Source: Methylobacterium sp. | GTDB lineage: Bacteria; Pseudomonadota; Alphaproteobacteria; Rhizobiales; Beijerinckiaceae | Assembly (NCBI GenBank): GCA_013823325.1 | Contig: PNLY01000038.1 | Coordinates: 1-46,115, forward strand | DNA: 46,115 nucleotides | Direction: 5' to 3' | In this document: positions 17,968-27,468 of the stretch, in pieces | Layout: every line of letters begins with the position of its first letter | Numbering within the stretch: the stretch's first letter is position 1 | Position numbers and translations under genes: made by a program | The notes under the pieces: generated by a model | Told to the model about the DNA's origin: nothing | Seen by the model: only the letters and a program-made list of their open reading frames with translations | The model's database searches: none

Positions 17968-18582
17968 GTGCTCGGCGCAATGTACATCGTCGCGATCATC
18001 GTCGAAGCCATGTCTGCTGCATTGGCGGCCGGCCGCCGCAGCATGGACTGGGTCGGCGTCTGCATGCTCGGCAGCATCACCGCGCTCGGCGGCGGCTCGG
18101 TCCGCGACATGCTGCTCGGCCATTATCCGCTGAGCTGGGTCCAGCACCCGCATTACCTGCTGATCACCGCCGGGGCGGCGCTCGTCACCATCGGCCTCGC
18201 CCGCTTCATGCACAGGCTTCGCAAGATCTTTCTGCTGCTGGATGCGGTCGGCCTCGTGCTGTTCACCGTGATCGGCTGCAATGTCGCGCTGGAGATGCAG
18301 CAGCCCTTCATCATCGTGATCACCGCCGGGCTGATCACCGGCTGCGTCGGCGGCGTGCTGCGCGACATGCTCTGCGCCGATATCCCCCTGCTCTTCCGCA
18401 GCGAGCTCTACGCCACCGTCTCGGTGGTGACAGGGCTCATCTACGTGGCCGGGCGCGGCGTCGAGCTGCCGCACGACTTCGTCACGGTGCTGGCCATGAC
18501 GGTCGGACTGGTGCTGCGCGTGATGGCGCTCCGCTTCAACTGGAGCATGCCGAAATTCATCTACACGCGCGATCTGCACTGA
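17968..18582 (+). CDS. TRIC-type cation channel family protein (UPF0126)
   Basis: This 204-residue inner-membrane protein has two tandem half-repeats of three hydrophobic helices plus a seventh. Each half contains the conserved glycine-arginine signature (ITALGGGSVRDMLLG at about 33-47 and ITGCVGGVLRDMLCAD at about 126-141). This is the bacterial relative of trimeric intracellular cation channels (YadS/YicG). The start is a GTG at 17968 preceded by GCGGAGA. It is transcribed opposite to the MoxR ATPase, 113 bases away. It has no evident link to the CO dehydrogenase genes around it. Confidence 0.9.
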   Translation: MLGAMYIVAIIVEAMSAALAAGRRSMDWVGVCMLGSITALGGGSVRDMLLGHYPLSWVQHPHYLLITAGAALVTIGLARFMHRLRKIFLLLDAVGLVLFTVIGCNVALEMQQPFIIVITAGLITGCVGGVLRDMLCADIPLLFRSELYATVSVVTGLIYVAGRGVELPHDFVTVLAMTVGLVLRVMALRFNWSMPKFIYTRDLH

Positions 18583-18647
18583 GCGACGTCACTCTGCTGC
18601 CGGGTTCTGGTGGGAGGCTCCGCCAGATTGCGGGCGGAGGACAAGCC

Positions 18648-19004
18648 ATGACCAGCACAGCCGAACTCGCTGCCGCTTTCGTCGCCCTGCTCAAGGAGGG
18701 CAAGCACGCGGACGCCGCGCGCGCCTACAACGCCGACGATATCGCCAGCTACGAGAACATGCCCGGGCCGATGGCCCAGTGCCATGGCAAGCAGGCGGTG
18801 AAGAGCAAGGGCGAATGGTGGACCGCCAATCACGAAGTCCACGATTTCACCACCGCGGGCCCCTACCTCAATGGCGACCAGTTCGCCGTGCACTTCTACT
18901 TCGACGTCACCGTCAAGGAGAGCGGCGAGCGCCGCAAGATGCACGAGATCGGGCTCTACACCGTGAAGAACGGCAAGATCGCCGAGGAGCGTTTCTTTTA
19001 TTGA
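18648..19004 (+). CDS. SnoaL/NTF2-fold protein
   Basis: This 118-residue protein has an NTF2-like fold. A helical N-terminus (MTSTAELAAAFVALLKEGKHADAA) is followed by beta strands, including FAVHFYFDVTVKESGERRKMHEIGLYTVKNGKI. The end KIAEERFFY is typical of SnoaL-like domains in polyketide-cyclase-type hypothetical proteins. ATG 18648 follows GGAGGACAAGCC. It is 65 bases after the channel gene and may share its transcript. No active-site assignment is possible. Confidence 0.85.
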   Translation: MTSTAELAAAFVALLKEGKHADAARAYNADDIASYENMPGPMAQCHGKQAVKSKGEWWTANHEVHDFTTAGPYLNGDQFAVHFYFDVTVKESGERRKMHEIGLYTVKNGKIAEERFFY

Positions 19005-19026
19005 GCCGCATCATCTGAGGGGCGCG

Positions 19027-19172
19027 CCCTACCCCCTCTCCCCTTGCGGGAGAGGGTTGGGGTGAGGGGTCGCGCGACACTTCACACGTTTTGCCTCTTC
19101 GAACCTTCCAGACCTGAGCGACCCCTCATCCGGCCCTTCGGGCCACCTTCTCCCGCAAGGGGAGAAGGGAAG
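19027..19172. repeat. Long palindromic repeat in a convergent gap
   Basis: The left arm contains CCCTCTCCCCTTGCGGGAGA followed by GGGTTGGGGTGAGGGGTCGC. The right arm contains GCGACCCCTCATCC followed by CCTTCTCCCGCAAGGGGAGA. Together they form a 145-base cruciform-like structure with smaller hairpins inside each arm (CCCCTTGCGGG, GGCCCTTCGGGCC). This type is a frequent intergenic repeat of Hyphomicrobiales as I know them. It sits between the convergent SnoaL-fold and coxM genes and could end transcription in both directions. Confidence 0.85.
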
Positions 19173-19176
19173 CGCC

Positions 19177-19983
19177 TCAAGCCTTCCCCGTCGCTTGCGC
19201 CACGGCCTGCTTGGCCATCACGCCGATCAGATGGGCACGGTACTCGGCATCGGCATGGATATCGCCATTGATGCCCTTGGCGGTGTGCTTGAGGCCGTCG
19301 AGCGATTTAGGCGCGAAGCGCGCCTTCAGCGCCGCCTCCGCTTCCGGCCAGCGGAAGACACCGCCCTCGCCCGCCCCGGTCACCGCGACCGCGATCTCGC
19401 CGCCACGCTTGGCGACGAAGACGCCGACCAGCGCATAGCGCGAGGCCGGATTGCGGAACTTAGCATAACCCGCCTTGGAGGCGACCGGGAACGAAATCCT
19501 GACGACGATCTCGCCCTCGTCGAGCGCCGTCTCGTAGAGGCCGCTGAAGAACTCTGCAGCCGGCAGCTTGCGCTTGTTGGTCACCACCGTCGCGCCGAGC
19601 GCCAGCAGCGCCGCCGGATAATCGGCCGCCGGGTCGTTGTTGGCGACCGAGCCGCCGATCGTGCCGCGATGGCGCACATGCGGATCGCCGATATGGCCGG
19701 CGAGATAGGCCAGCGCCGGAATGGCCTCCTGCACCTCCGGCGAGCTGGCGACCTCGGCATGGGTCGTCATCGCGCCGATGACGAGGTTGCGGCCCTTGCG
19801 GGCGATGCCCTTGAGGTCGGCGCAGGAGGAGAGATCGACCAGCGCGCCGGGCGAAGCCAGGCGCTGCTTCATCGTCGGCAGCAGCGTATGGCCGCCGGCG
19901 AGGAGCTTGGCGTCCTCCTTTTTGGCGAGGAGGCTGGCGGCCTGACGCGCGGTCGCCGGGCGGTGATAGGTGAAGGCGTACAT
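19177..19983 (-). CDS. coxM: CoxM-type FAD-binding subunit of a molybdenum hydroxylase
   Basis: This 268-residue medium subunit passes electrons from the iron-sulfur subunit to FAD. It starts MYAFTYHRPATARQAASLLA and has the two FAD-contact motifs AGGHTLLPTMKQRL (about 31-44) and TIGGSVANNDPAAD (about 108-121), with the usual C-terminal domain. ATG 19983 follows AAAGGA. It is the third gene of coxS-coxL-coxM, 17 bases after coxL. Family membership is secure. The substrate (CO or an aldehyde/aromatic compound) depends on the large subunit, which is of the form II type. Confidence 0.94.
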   Translation of the reverse strand: MYAFTYHRPATARQAASLLAKKEDAKLLAGGHTLLPTMKQRLASPGALVDLSSCADLKGIARKGRNLVIGAMTTHAEVASSPEVQEAIPALAYLAGHIGDPHVRHRGTIGGSVANNDPAADYPAALLALGATVVTNKRKLPAAEFFSGLYETALDEGEIVVRISFPVASKAGYAKFRNPASRYALVGVFVAKRGGEIAVAVTGAGEGGVFRWPEAEAALKARFAPKSLDGLKHTAKGINGDIHADAEYRAHLIGVMAKQAVAQATGKA

Positions 19984-20000
19984 CGTCTCGTCCTTTCAGA

Positions 20001-22364
20001 TCACTCGGCAGCCATGCGGCTGAGCGTTTTCTGCGCGGCGCGCCAGACGGCCTGCGGCGTCGCCGGCATGGCGATGTCCTCATGGCCGAGCGCATCGGTG
20101 ATGGCGTTGATGACCGCGGGCGGCGACGCGATGGCCCCGGCCTCGCCGCAGCCCTTGATCCCCAGCGGGTTCGACGGGCACGGCGTCACCGTCATGCCGA
20201 CCTCGAAGGACGGCAGATCGTCGGCGCGCGGCATGCAGTAATCCATAAAGCTCGCTGTGACGAGCTGGCCGTCGGCATTGTAGCGGGCGCCTTCGAGCAG
20301 CGCCTGGCCGACGCCCTGGGCGATGCCGCCATGGACCTGCCCCTCGACGATCATCGGGTTGATGACATTGCCGAAATCGTCGACCGCGGCCCAGCGCTCG
20401 ATCCGGGTCACGCCGGTGTCGGGATCGATCTCGAGTTCGCAGATATGGACGCCGGCCGGGAAGGTGAAGTTGGTCGGGTCGTAGAAGGCCCCCTCCTTCA
20501 GCCCCGGCTCGAGGTCCTGCCCGTTGAACTTGTGGGCGACATAGGCCTGCAGGGCGCAGGAGCCGAAATCGAGCTTCCGGTCGGTGCCCTTGACGGTGAA
20601 ATTGCCGTCCTTGAAGTCGATATCGGCCTCGTCCGCCTCAAGCACATAGGCCGCGACCTTCTTGCCCTTGGCGATCACCTTGTCGATGGCCTTGAAGATC
20701 GCCGACATGCCGACCGCGCCCGAGCGCGAGCCATAGGTGCCCATGCCCATCTGCACCTTGTCGGTGTCGCCATGGACGATCGAGACGTTCTCCAGCGGCA
20801 CGCCGAGCCGGTCGGAGACGAGCTGGGCGAAGGTGGTCTCATGGCCCTGGCCATGGCTGTGCGAGCCGGTCAGCACCTCGACCGTGCCGATCGGATTGAC
20901 CCGGACCTCGGCCGATTCCCATAAGCCGACGCCGGCGCCGAGCGAGCCGACAGCGGCAGAGGGAGCGATGCCGCAGGCCTCGATATAGGCGGAGAAGCCG
21001 ATGCCGCGCAGCTTGCCGTTGCGGGCAGAATCGCGCCTGCGCTTCGGAAAGCCCTTGTAGTCGATGATCTCCATCGCCTTCTTCAGCGAGGCCCCGTAGT
21101 TGCCGGTGTCGTACATCATGATCACCGGCGTCTGGTGCGGGAACTTCCTGACGAAGTTCTGCGTGCGGAACTTGGCCGGGTCCTTGCCGAGCTCGCGCGC
21201 CGCGACTTCGACCAGCCGCTCGACCACGAAGGTCGCTTCCGGACGCCCAGCGCCGCGATAGGCATCGACCGGGGCGGTGTTGGTGTAGACCGCATCGACC
21301 TCGCAATAGATCGCCGGGATGTCGTACTGGCCGGACAGCAGCGGCGCGTAGAGATAGGTCGGCACCGAGGAGGAGAAGGTCGAGAGATAGGCGCCGAGAT
21401 TGGCGGTGGTGTGCACCCGCATCGCCAGCATCTTGCCGTCCGCGTCCATGGCGAGCTCGGCATGGGTGACGTGGTCGCGGCCATGCGCGTCGGAGAGGAA
21501 GGCCTCGGTGCGGTCAGAGGTCCATTTCACCGGACGGCCGACCTTCTTTGCCGCCCAGACGCAGACCGTCTCCTCGGCATAGATGAAGATCTTCGAGCCG
21601 AAGCCGCCGCCGACATCCGGCGCGATCACCCGCAATTTGTTCTCCGGCGCGATACCGATGAAGGCCGAGAGCACCAGCCGCGCCACATGCGGGTTCTGGC
21701 TGGTGGTGTAGAGCGTGAAGGCGCCCTCGCCCTGGTCGTAATCGCCGACCGCGGCGCGCGGCTCCATCGGGTTCGGCACCAGCCGGTTGTTGACGATGTC
21801 GAGCTTGGTGACGTGCTTGGCCGCCTTGAAGGCCGCGTCCGTCGCGCTTTTGTCGCCGAGATGCCAGTTGAACACCGTGTTGTCAGGCGCCTCGGCATGA
21901 ACCTGAGTCTTCGCCTTGGCCGCGCTCGCCGTATCGGTCACCGCCGGCAGCACGCCGTAGTCGACGATGATCGCCTCGGCCGCGTCGCGCGCCTGCGCCA
22001 GCGTCTCGGCGACGACGACCGCAATGTGGTCGCCGACATAGCGGACCTTGCCCTGCGCCAGCGCCGGATGCGGGCCTGCCCGCATAGGCGAGCCGTCCTT
22101 GTTGTGAATCATCCAGCCGCAGATCAGCCCGCCGACCTTGTCGGCAGCGAGGTCGTCGCCGGTGAAGATCCCCAGCACGCCCGGCATCGCAGCAGCGGCC
22201 TTGGTGTCGATCTTTTTCAGCGTGGCGTGGGCATGCGGCGAGCGCAGGAAATAGGCGTGGGCCTGGCCCGGCCGGTTGATGTCGTCGGTGTAGCGGCCCT
22301 GGCCGGTGATGAAGCGGTGGTCTTCCTTGCGGCGGACGGGAGCGCCGATTCCGGTGGCGGACAT
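20001..22364 (-). CDS. coxL: Form II CoxL-type molybdopterin large subunit
   Basis: The 787-residue catalytic subunit holds the molybdopterin cytosine dinucleotide cofactor. It starts [20 protein letters not shown]. The active-site loop reads AYRGAGR (about 366-372), the form II signature, rather than the AYxCSFR of proven form I CO dehydrogenases. The catalytic glutamate motif [13 protein letters not shown] is present near the C-terminus. Form II enzymes oxidise CO slowly or use other carbonyl or aromatic substrates, so CO is not proven here. ATG 22364 follows AGGAGGA; a longer frame crosses a repeat and is rejected. The gap to coxS is 158 bases and carries two palindromes. Confidence 0.94.
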   Translation of the reverse strand: MSATGIGAPVRRKEDHRFITGQGRYTDDINRPGQAHAYFLRSPHAHATLKKIDTKAAAAMPGVLGIFTGDDLAADKVGGLICGWMIHNKDGSPMRAGPHPALAQGKVRYVGDHIAVVVAETLAQARDAAEAIIVDYGVLPAVTDTASAAKAKTQVHAEAPDNTVFNWHLGDKSATDAAFKAAKHVTKLDIVNNRLVPNPMEPRAAVGDYDQGEGAFTLYTTSQNPHVARLVLSAFIGIAPENKLRVIAPDVGGGFGSKIFIYAEETVCVWAAKKVGRPVKWTSDRTEAFLSDAHGRDHVTHAELAMDADGKMLAMRVHTTANLGAYLSTFSSSVPTYLYAPLLSGQYDIPAIYCEVDAVYTNTAPVDAYRGAGRPEATFVVERLVEVAARELGKDPAKFRTQNFVRKFPHQTPVIMMYDTGNYGASLKKAMEIIDYKGFPKRRRDSARNGKLRGIGFSAYIEACGIAPSAAVGSLGAGVGLWESAEVRVNPIGTVEVLTGSHSHGQGHETTFAQLVSDRLGVPLENVSIVHGDTDKVQMGMGTYGSRSGAVGMSAIFKAIDKVIAKGKKVAAYVLEADEADIDFKDGNFTVKGTDRKLDFGSCALQAYVAHKFNGQDLEPGLKEGAFYDPTNFTFPAGVHICELEIDPDTGVTRIERWAAVDDFGNVINPMIVEGQVHGGIAQGVGQALLEGARYNADGQLVTASFMDYCMPRADDLPSFEVGMTVTPCPSNPLGIKGCGEAGAIASPPAVINAITDALGHEDIAMPATPQAVWRAAQKTLSRMAAE

Positions 22365-22382
22365 GGATTCCTCCTGGCGGTG

Positions 22383-22431
22383 GAGCAGGATCAGCGCGAA
22401 AAACCGGTTCCCACTTTTTCGCATCCTGCTC
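22383..22431. repeat. Nested inverted repeat between coxS and coxL
   Basis: GAGCAGGAT (22383-22391) pairs with ATCCTGCTC (22423-22431). Inside it, GCGAAAAA pairs with TTTTTCGC around CCGGTTCCCAC. The inner AAAAACCGGTTCCCACTTTT unit is a common dispersed repeat of Hyphomicrobiales as I know them. It lies just upstream of the coxL ribosome-binding site, where a transcript hairpin could change the coxS:coxL ratio. Confidence 0.85.
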
Positions 22432-22492
22432 TGGCGTGGCGCCTCTTGGCGGGCGCTATCAGCATGTTTCGGGGATCACATCGTGCTTTGAG

Positions 22493-22510
22493 CCCGCGCA
22501 ACGGCGCGGG
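22493..22510. repeat. Perfect hairpin after the coxS stop
   Basis: CCCGCGC (22493-22499) and GCGCGGG (22504-22510) make a perfect 7-bp GC stem with an AACG loop, 12 bases beyond the coxS stop on the minus strand. No T-run follows, so it is more likely a stability or attenuation hairpin than a full terminator. Confidence 0.6.
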
Positions 22511-22522
22511 ATTAAAGATCGC

Positions 22523-23035
<513 letters not shown>

Positions 23036-23363
23036 GGGGCACTCCTCCGAAAGCCTGTTTTCTGAACGGCCGACGACATCTCGAAGGCCGCACGATCCAT
23101 GCGCCGGTCCGTCACGGGCCAGCGGAGAATTTCCTTGGAACAACTTCAAAAACCAATGTGGACCCGGGATTTTCCGCGGTCAAGCGGAGAGCCATTCCGC
23201 GAGTGAGCCTGTTTAGCGATGTTTTTGCATGGTTTTGGCGAACGACACCTGGATGGCAATCTCGCAAAGCACGACTGGCGCAGGCGACCCCTTTGCCGAT
23301 TCTTAACCACGCCCATGCAACCTCATGGGCTGAAATGGCGATCTCCGATCGTCGCGCTCATGG
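23036..23363. promoter_or_regulatory. Divergent control region between coxS and the chemoreceptor gene
   Basis: This 328-base gap must contain the promoter of coxSLM on the minus strand and that of the receptor gene on the plus strand. It is locally more AT-rich than its flanks, for example around 23127-23150 and 23215-23240. A perfect inverted repeat, GCCCATG (23311-23317)/CATGGGC (23324-23330), lies 34 bases before the receptor start and could be an operator. No confident -35/-10 pair can be named. Confidence 0.4.
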
Positions 23364-24716
23364 ATGGCGCGGTTGGCCTCGATCCTCGAACACGTCCAGC
23401 GTCGCCTCAAGGCGATCGGCTATGACGAGCGTCAGCGTCGGCGCTTGCGCCGCTATCGTGCCATCGTCGAGCGTGTGATCGTCGAGGTCGTCGAGCAGGA
23501 TTTTGCGCGCGCTTTCGCCATCCACCCGATGCTAAAGCCCGCGGTCGAGCCGGCCGAGGCCGAGCTCTACGCCGCCGAAGCCGACCATTTCCGCCTGCTC
23601 TTCGAGGGCGATTTCGACCAGCGCTATTGCGACTCGCTGGAGCGCCTCACCGTTCTCGAGCGTCGCGGCCAGGTCGGCGCGCGCGCCCGCGCCTCGATCG
23701 CCTTCACCCTGTTCCGGATCTTCCTGGAGGAGAGCCGCACGCGCCTCGTCTTCTCGCGGCGCGACATCCCGCATGATCTCTTCATCATCGAGCGGGTGCT
23801 GACCTATGACGTCAACACCGCCATGTCGCTCGACCGCGAATTCGAGGCGGCGGAGGCGCGCCGCCGCGGCGTCGCGCTCGACGAGGTCGCCGCGACGCTG
23901 ACCTCGCGCATCGGCCAGCTCGACGGCGCGATCAGCAACGCGGTCGACCTCTTCGTCGACACCGCTGGTGAGACCTCGGCGGCCAGCAGCTTCATCAAGG
24001 AACAGGTCGGCTCCGTCACCCAGACCTCGCTGCTCGTCCGCGAGAAGGCGATGCAGACCGCGGCGGCGACCGAGGAGATGTCGGCGAACATCGCCGAGAT
24101 CGGCCAGCGCGCCCGCCAGAGCCTCGAGATCGCCAACCGGGCCGTCGCCGATGCACAGGCGATGGACGAGGCGATCGCGCAATTGCGCCATGCCACCAGC
24201 AGCATCGGGACCGTGGTCGGCATGATCGCCGACATCGCCGCGCAGACCAATCTGCTCGCCCTCAACGCCACCATCGAGGCGGCCCGCGCCGGCGAATCCG
24301 GCCGCGGCTTCGCCGTGGTCGCGGCGGAGGTGAAATCGCTGGCGACACAGACCGCCTCGGCGACGCAGGAGATCGCCGCCCAGATCGCCGAACTCTCCGC
24401 CAGCGCCGAAGCCTGCGGCGTCCGTGCGACCTCGATCGGCGCGACGATCGGGGAGATCAAGGCGGATTCGGAGGCGATCTCGGACGCGGTCGCGCAGCAG
24501 AGCAGCGTGACCGGCGGCATCGCTCGGCACGCCGCAGAGGTCGCGCATGGCTCGGACGAGGCGATCGACAGCGCGACCCGCGTCAAGGACAGCCTCGGCA
24601 AGACCGAGAAGGCGCTGGAACGCGCCAATGCGGCCGCGGCCGACATCGCATTGCAGGTCGGCGCCGCGGAGGCGACGGTCAGCGAAGCGCTGGCCGCGCT
24701 GCGGCGGGCGTCGTGA
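23364..24716 (+). CDS. Soluble globin-fold-like methyl-accepting chemotaxis receptor
   Basis: This 450-residue cytoplasmic receptor has no transmembrane helices. Residues about 1-165 are helical and match the globin-coupled sensor pattern ([15 protein letters not shown] at about 74-88). The rest is a long coiled-coil signalling domain with the hairpin tip [20 protein letters not shown] and [17 protein letters not shown]. Globin-coupled sensors bind heme through a proximal histidine in the segment after FDQRY. Here no histidine occurs between His75 and His137, and the expected position is Glu99 or Leu98. Heme binding is therefore doubtful. The neighbouring coxS promoter is shared. Confidence 0.88.
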   Translation: MARLASILEHVQRRLKAIGYDERQRRRLRRYRAIVERVIVEVVEQDFARAFAIHPMLKPAVEPAEAELYAAEADHFRLLFEGDFDQRYCDSLERLTVLERRGQVGARARASIAFTLFRIFLEESRTRLVFSRRDIPHDLFIIERVLTYDVNTAMSLDREFEAAEARRRGVALDEVAATLTSRIGQLDGAISNAVDLFVDTAGETSAASSFIKEQVGSVTQTSLLVREKAMQTAAATEEMSANIAEIGQRARQSLEIANRAVADAQAMDEAIAQLRHATSSIGTVVGMIADIAAQTNLLALNATIEAARAGESGRGFAVVAAEVKSLATQTASATQEIAAQIAELSASAEACGVRATSIGATIGEIKADSEAISDAVAQQSSVTGGIARHAAEVAHGSDEAIDSATRVKDSLGKTEKALERANAAAADIALQVGAAEATVSEALAALRRAS

Positions 24717-24724
24717 GTCCTATC

Positions 24725-24807
24725 GTCATTGCGAGCGTAGCGAAGCAATCCAGGATCGGAGAGCTGCCGCGCCTGGATTGCTTCGTCGCTGCGCTCCTCG
24801 CAATGAC
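24725..24807. repeat. Palindromic intergenic repeat, copy 2 (GTCATTGCGAGC family)
   Basis: Same element as 15131-15216 and 35364-35450: arms GTCATTGCGAGCG..CAATCCAGG and CCTGGATTG..CTCGCAATGAC around a short variable centre. It fills the gap between the convergent receptor and CoxG genes, a position suited to ending both transcripts. Confidence 0.9.
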
Positions 24808-24816
24808 GAAACAGGC

Positions 24817-25269
24817 TCAGCCTTCGCTGACGGCCTTGGCGAAATTGGCGAAGAACTCGTCGGCCAATTTCTTCGAGACCGAGTCGATCAGGCGTGAGCC
24901 GAGCTGCATCAGCTTGCCGCCGACCTGCGCGTCGACCTCGTAGCGCAGCAGCGTCTGCCCACCCTCGGCCTCTTCGAGCATGACCTTGGCGCCGCCCTTG
25001 GCGAAGCCGGCAATGCCGCCCTCGCCCTCGCCGACGATGCGATAGCCGTTCGGCGGGTCGAGATCCTGCAATTCGACCTTGCCCTTGAAGGTCGCCTTCA
25101 CCGGGCCGAGCTTGACCTTCACCACCGCCGAGAAATGCGTGTCGTCATCCTTGCTGAGCTGCTCGCAGCCGGGGATGCAGGCCTTCAGCACCTCGGCGTC
25201 GTTGAGCTTTGCCCAGACCACCTGCTTGGCCGCGGGCAGCGTCGCCTCGCCGTTCATCGTCATCGCCAT
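24817..25269 (-). CDS. coxG: CoxG-family SRPBCC protein
   Basis: This 150-residue protein of the CoxG/SRPBCC fold starts MAMTMNGEATLPAAKQVVWA, followed by DAEVLKACIPGCEQLSK, the typical CoxG beginning. It contains VKLGPVKATFKGKVELQDLD and a C-terminal helix KLMQLGSRLIDSVSKKLADEF. In Oligotropha CoxG helps anchor CO dehydrogenase to the membrane. This version lacks a C-terminal membrane extension. It lies 1.8 kb upstream of coxS, separated by the plus-strand receptor gene, so it has its own promoter in the 168-base gap before the lyase gene. Confidence 0.92.
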   Translation of the reverse strand: MAMTMNGEATLPAAKQVVWAKLNDAEVLKACIPGCEQLSKDDDTHFSAVVKVKLGPVKATFKGKVELQDLDPPNGYRIVGEGEGGIAGFAKGGAKVMLEEAEGGQTLLRYEVDAQVGGKLMQLGSRLIDSVSKKLADEFFANFAKAVSEG

Positions 25270-25437
25270 GGGCTGAATTCCTCACCGTTTTCCGAGGCCA
25301 CTGACATGTTGCAGCCCGGCCCGCCTCGGGTCTATCCAAGTTCCCCTAATCCATGACCGGAAAGCACCGGCGCGCACAAGAGGACGAAGCTGGGATGTGG
25401 GTTGCAACGACCGCTCCGCACCAAGGCGCGCCCGGAC

Positions 25438-26808
25438 ATGGCTGAGGGCAGCCTCTATGGCGAACTCTTCGCCGATCGCGAGATGGCGGCCGTCCTTGAC
25501 GATCGCGCCGCGCTGCAGGGCATGCTCGATTTCGAAGCCGCCCTCGCCCGGGCCGAGGCGGAGATCGGGATCATCCCGGGTACCGCGGCCGAGGCGATCG
25601 CTCCCCAGTGCAAGGCGGAACTCTACGACATCGCCGCGATCGGCAAGGCCGCGACGCTCGCCGGCAACCCGGCGATCCCGCTGGTCAAGGCGCTGACGGC
25701 CCGCGTCGCCGCCGTCGATGCCGAGGCGGGCAAATGGGTGCATTACGGCGCGACCAGCCAGGATGTGATCGATTCCGGCCAGGCCCAGCAGTACCGGGCG
25801 GCGCAGGAGCTGATCCTCACCCGCTCCGCCCGCCTCGCCCATGCTCTCGCGGCCCTCGCCCGCGACCATCGCCGCACGCCGATGATCGGCCGCACCTTCC
25901 TCCAGCATGCGGTGCCGATCTCCTTCGGGCTCAAGGCCGCCAACTGGCTCGATCCGATCGTCGCCTTCCACGATGATTTCATGATCTGGGGCCAGTCCGC
26001 GCATCAGCTCGGCGGCGCCGCCGGCAGCCTCGCCTCGCTCGGCGACAAGGCCGATGCGGTCTCGGAAGCCTTCGCCCGCATCATGCCCTCGATCGGCGCC
26101 GTCCGCGTGCCCTGGCATACCCAGCGCCGGCGCCCGGCCCGGATCGCGACCGAGCTCGGCCTGCTGCTCGGCCATCTCGGCAAGATGGCCGGCGACATCG
26201 CCCTGATGGCACAGACCGAGATCGCCGAGCTCGCCGAACCCGAAGCTCCCGGCAAGGGTGGCTCCTCGGCGATGCCGCACAAGCGCAACCCGGTGCTGTG
26301 CACGCTGATCCTCACCGCCGCGAAGCGCGCGCCGGGGCTTGTCGCAACCATGCTCGCAGCGATGCCGCAGGAGCATGAGCGCGCCATGGGCGGCTGGCAC
26401 GCCGAATGGCCGACCTTGCGCGAGCTCTTCCTGATTGCGGGCGGAGCCTTGAACCAGGCGGTCGCCCTGGTCGAGGGGCTCCAGGTCTTCCCGGAGCAGA
26501 TGCAATACAATCTCGACCTCACCAACGGGCTGGTCATGGCCGAGCGGGTCTCGCTCGCGCTGGCGCAGACGATCGGCCGCGGCGAAGCGCATCACCTGCT
26601 CGAAGAGGCCAGCCGCGACTGCCTCGCCAGCGGCCGCCATCTCAAGGAGGTCCTGGCCGAGCATCCGAAACTGGCGGGCAGGCTCTCGGGTGAGGAACTC
26701 GACGACCTCTTCGACCCGACGACCTATCGCGGCGCGACCGACGCGATCATCGACCGCATCCTCGTGCTCTACGAGGAGGAGCGGGAGTATATGGGAGGCA
26801 ATGGCTGA
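25438..26808 (+). CDS. pcaB: PcaB-like 3-carboxy-cis,cis-muconate cycloisomerase (ASL/fumarase superfamily)
   Basis: This 456-residue, mainly helical enzyme of the aspartase/fumarase superfamily carries the signature GGSSAMPHKRNPV (about 279-291) and the C1/C2 segments KWVHYGATSQDVIDSGQ and IGRTFLQHAVPISFG. The LQHA-type second conserved motif and the length favour PcaB-type lyases (protocatechuate branch of the beta-ketoadipate pathway) over PurB or ArgH; purB itself is at 35998. No other pca gene is in the window, so the substrate is not certain. ATG 25438 (MAEGSLYGELF) is chosen over an upstream frame to 25402 because alignment starts there. It converges with the flavin reductase gene, 15 bases apart. 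Confidence 0.83.
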   Translation: MAEGSLYGELFADREMAAVLDDRAALQGMLDFEAALARAEAEIGIIPGTAAEAIAPQCKAELYDIAAIGKAATLAGNPAIPLVKALTARVAAVDAEAGKWVHYGATSQDVIDSGQAQQYRAAQELILTRSARLAHALAALARDHRRTPMIGRTFLQHAVPISFGLKAANWLDPIVAFHDDFMIWGQSAHQLGGAAGSLASLGDKADAVSEAFARIMPSIGAVRVPWHTQRRRPARIATELGLLLGHLGKMAGDIALMAQTEIAELAEPEAPGKGGSSAMPHKRNPVLCTLILTAAKRAPGLVATMLAAMPQEHERAMGGWHAEWPTLRELFLIAGGALNQAVALVEGLQVFPEQMQYNLDLTNGLVMAERVSLALAQTIGRGEAHHLLEEASRDCLASGRHLKEVLAEHPKLAGRLSGEELDDLFDPTTYRGATDAIIDRILVLYEEEREYMGGNG

Positions 26809-26823
26809 GCGGAGCGGCCTGTC

Positions 26824-27339
26824 TCAGAAGCCGCCGAAGCGGCGATGGCGGTAGACCAGCCCAGGGCCGGAACCGCCGCCGCCGATCGCGACCACCTGGC
26901 CGATCAGGATGCGGTGGGTGGTGACGCGATGCACCGCAGCGACGCGGCAATCGAAGCTGGCGAGCGCGCTCGCCAGCACGGGCGCCCCGGTCGAAAGCTC
27001 GCCCCATTCGCCCATGGCGAAGCGCTCCTCGCCCGTCAGGCCGCGCCGGCCCGAGAACACCGTGGCAAGCTCGTGATCGGCCGCCGCCAGTGTGTTCACG
27101 CAGAAGATGCCGCTCTCCTCGATCGCCGCCAGCGTCCGGCTGGCGGCCTCGATGCAAACGAGCATGGTCGGCGGCGAGACCGAGACCGAGCTGACGGCCG
27201 TCGCCGTCAGCCCCGAACGGCCGGCCGGCCCGAGGGTCGTCACGATATGGGTGGCGCTCGCCACCTGCGCCATCGCCTCGCGGAAAGCGTGCGCATCGGG
27301 GAGCGCGGCGCGTAAGGCGGCATCGACCATGCTGTTCAT
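26824..27339 (-). CDS. Flavin reductase family protein
   Basis: This 171-residue FMN-binding split-barrel protein reduces free flavin, usually for a two-component monooxygenase. Conserved parts are FREAMAQVASATHIVTTLG, GLTATAVSSVSVSPPTMLVC, GIFCVNTLAAADHELA and HRILIGQVVAI, then the C-terminal GLVYRHRRFGGF. ATG 27339 is the only reasonable start. No oxygenase partner lies next to it. The stretch before it carries a GATATATCA site matching one at the gntR promoter, so the regulator encoded upstream may control it. Confidence 0.92.
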   Translation of the reverse strand: MNSMVDAALRAALPDAHAFREAMAQVASATHIVTTLGPAGRSGLTATAVSSVSVSPPTMLVCIEAASRTLAAIEESGIFCVNTLAAADHELATVFSGRRGLTGEERFAMGEWGELSTGAPVLASALASFDCRVAAVHRVTTHRILIGQVVAIGGGGSGPGLVYRHRRFGGF

Positions 27340-27442
27340 CGCCCAACTCTGCGCGAGGTTACTGCGTTTTATCTAAGCGCGCAGGGGTAAAAGGCCAGTT
27401 GCGTCAATTGTCGACATCCCGGGCGTTTCTGCGGCAAGGTTA

Positions 27443-27452
27443 AGATATATCA
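27443..27452. promoter_or_regulatory. Candidate operator, GATATATCA site B
   Basis: AGATATATCA at 27443-27452 contains the palindrome GATATATC. It lies about 105 bases upstream of the flavin reductase start and 17 bases past the gntR stop. The same nine bases occur in the gntR/cupin divergent promoter (28193-28202). The spacing and recurrence suggest a shared operator. Confidence 0.45.
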
Positions 27453-27468
27453 CAGTGCGATGACCGGC

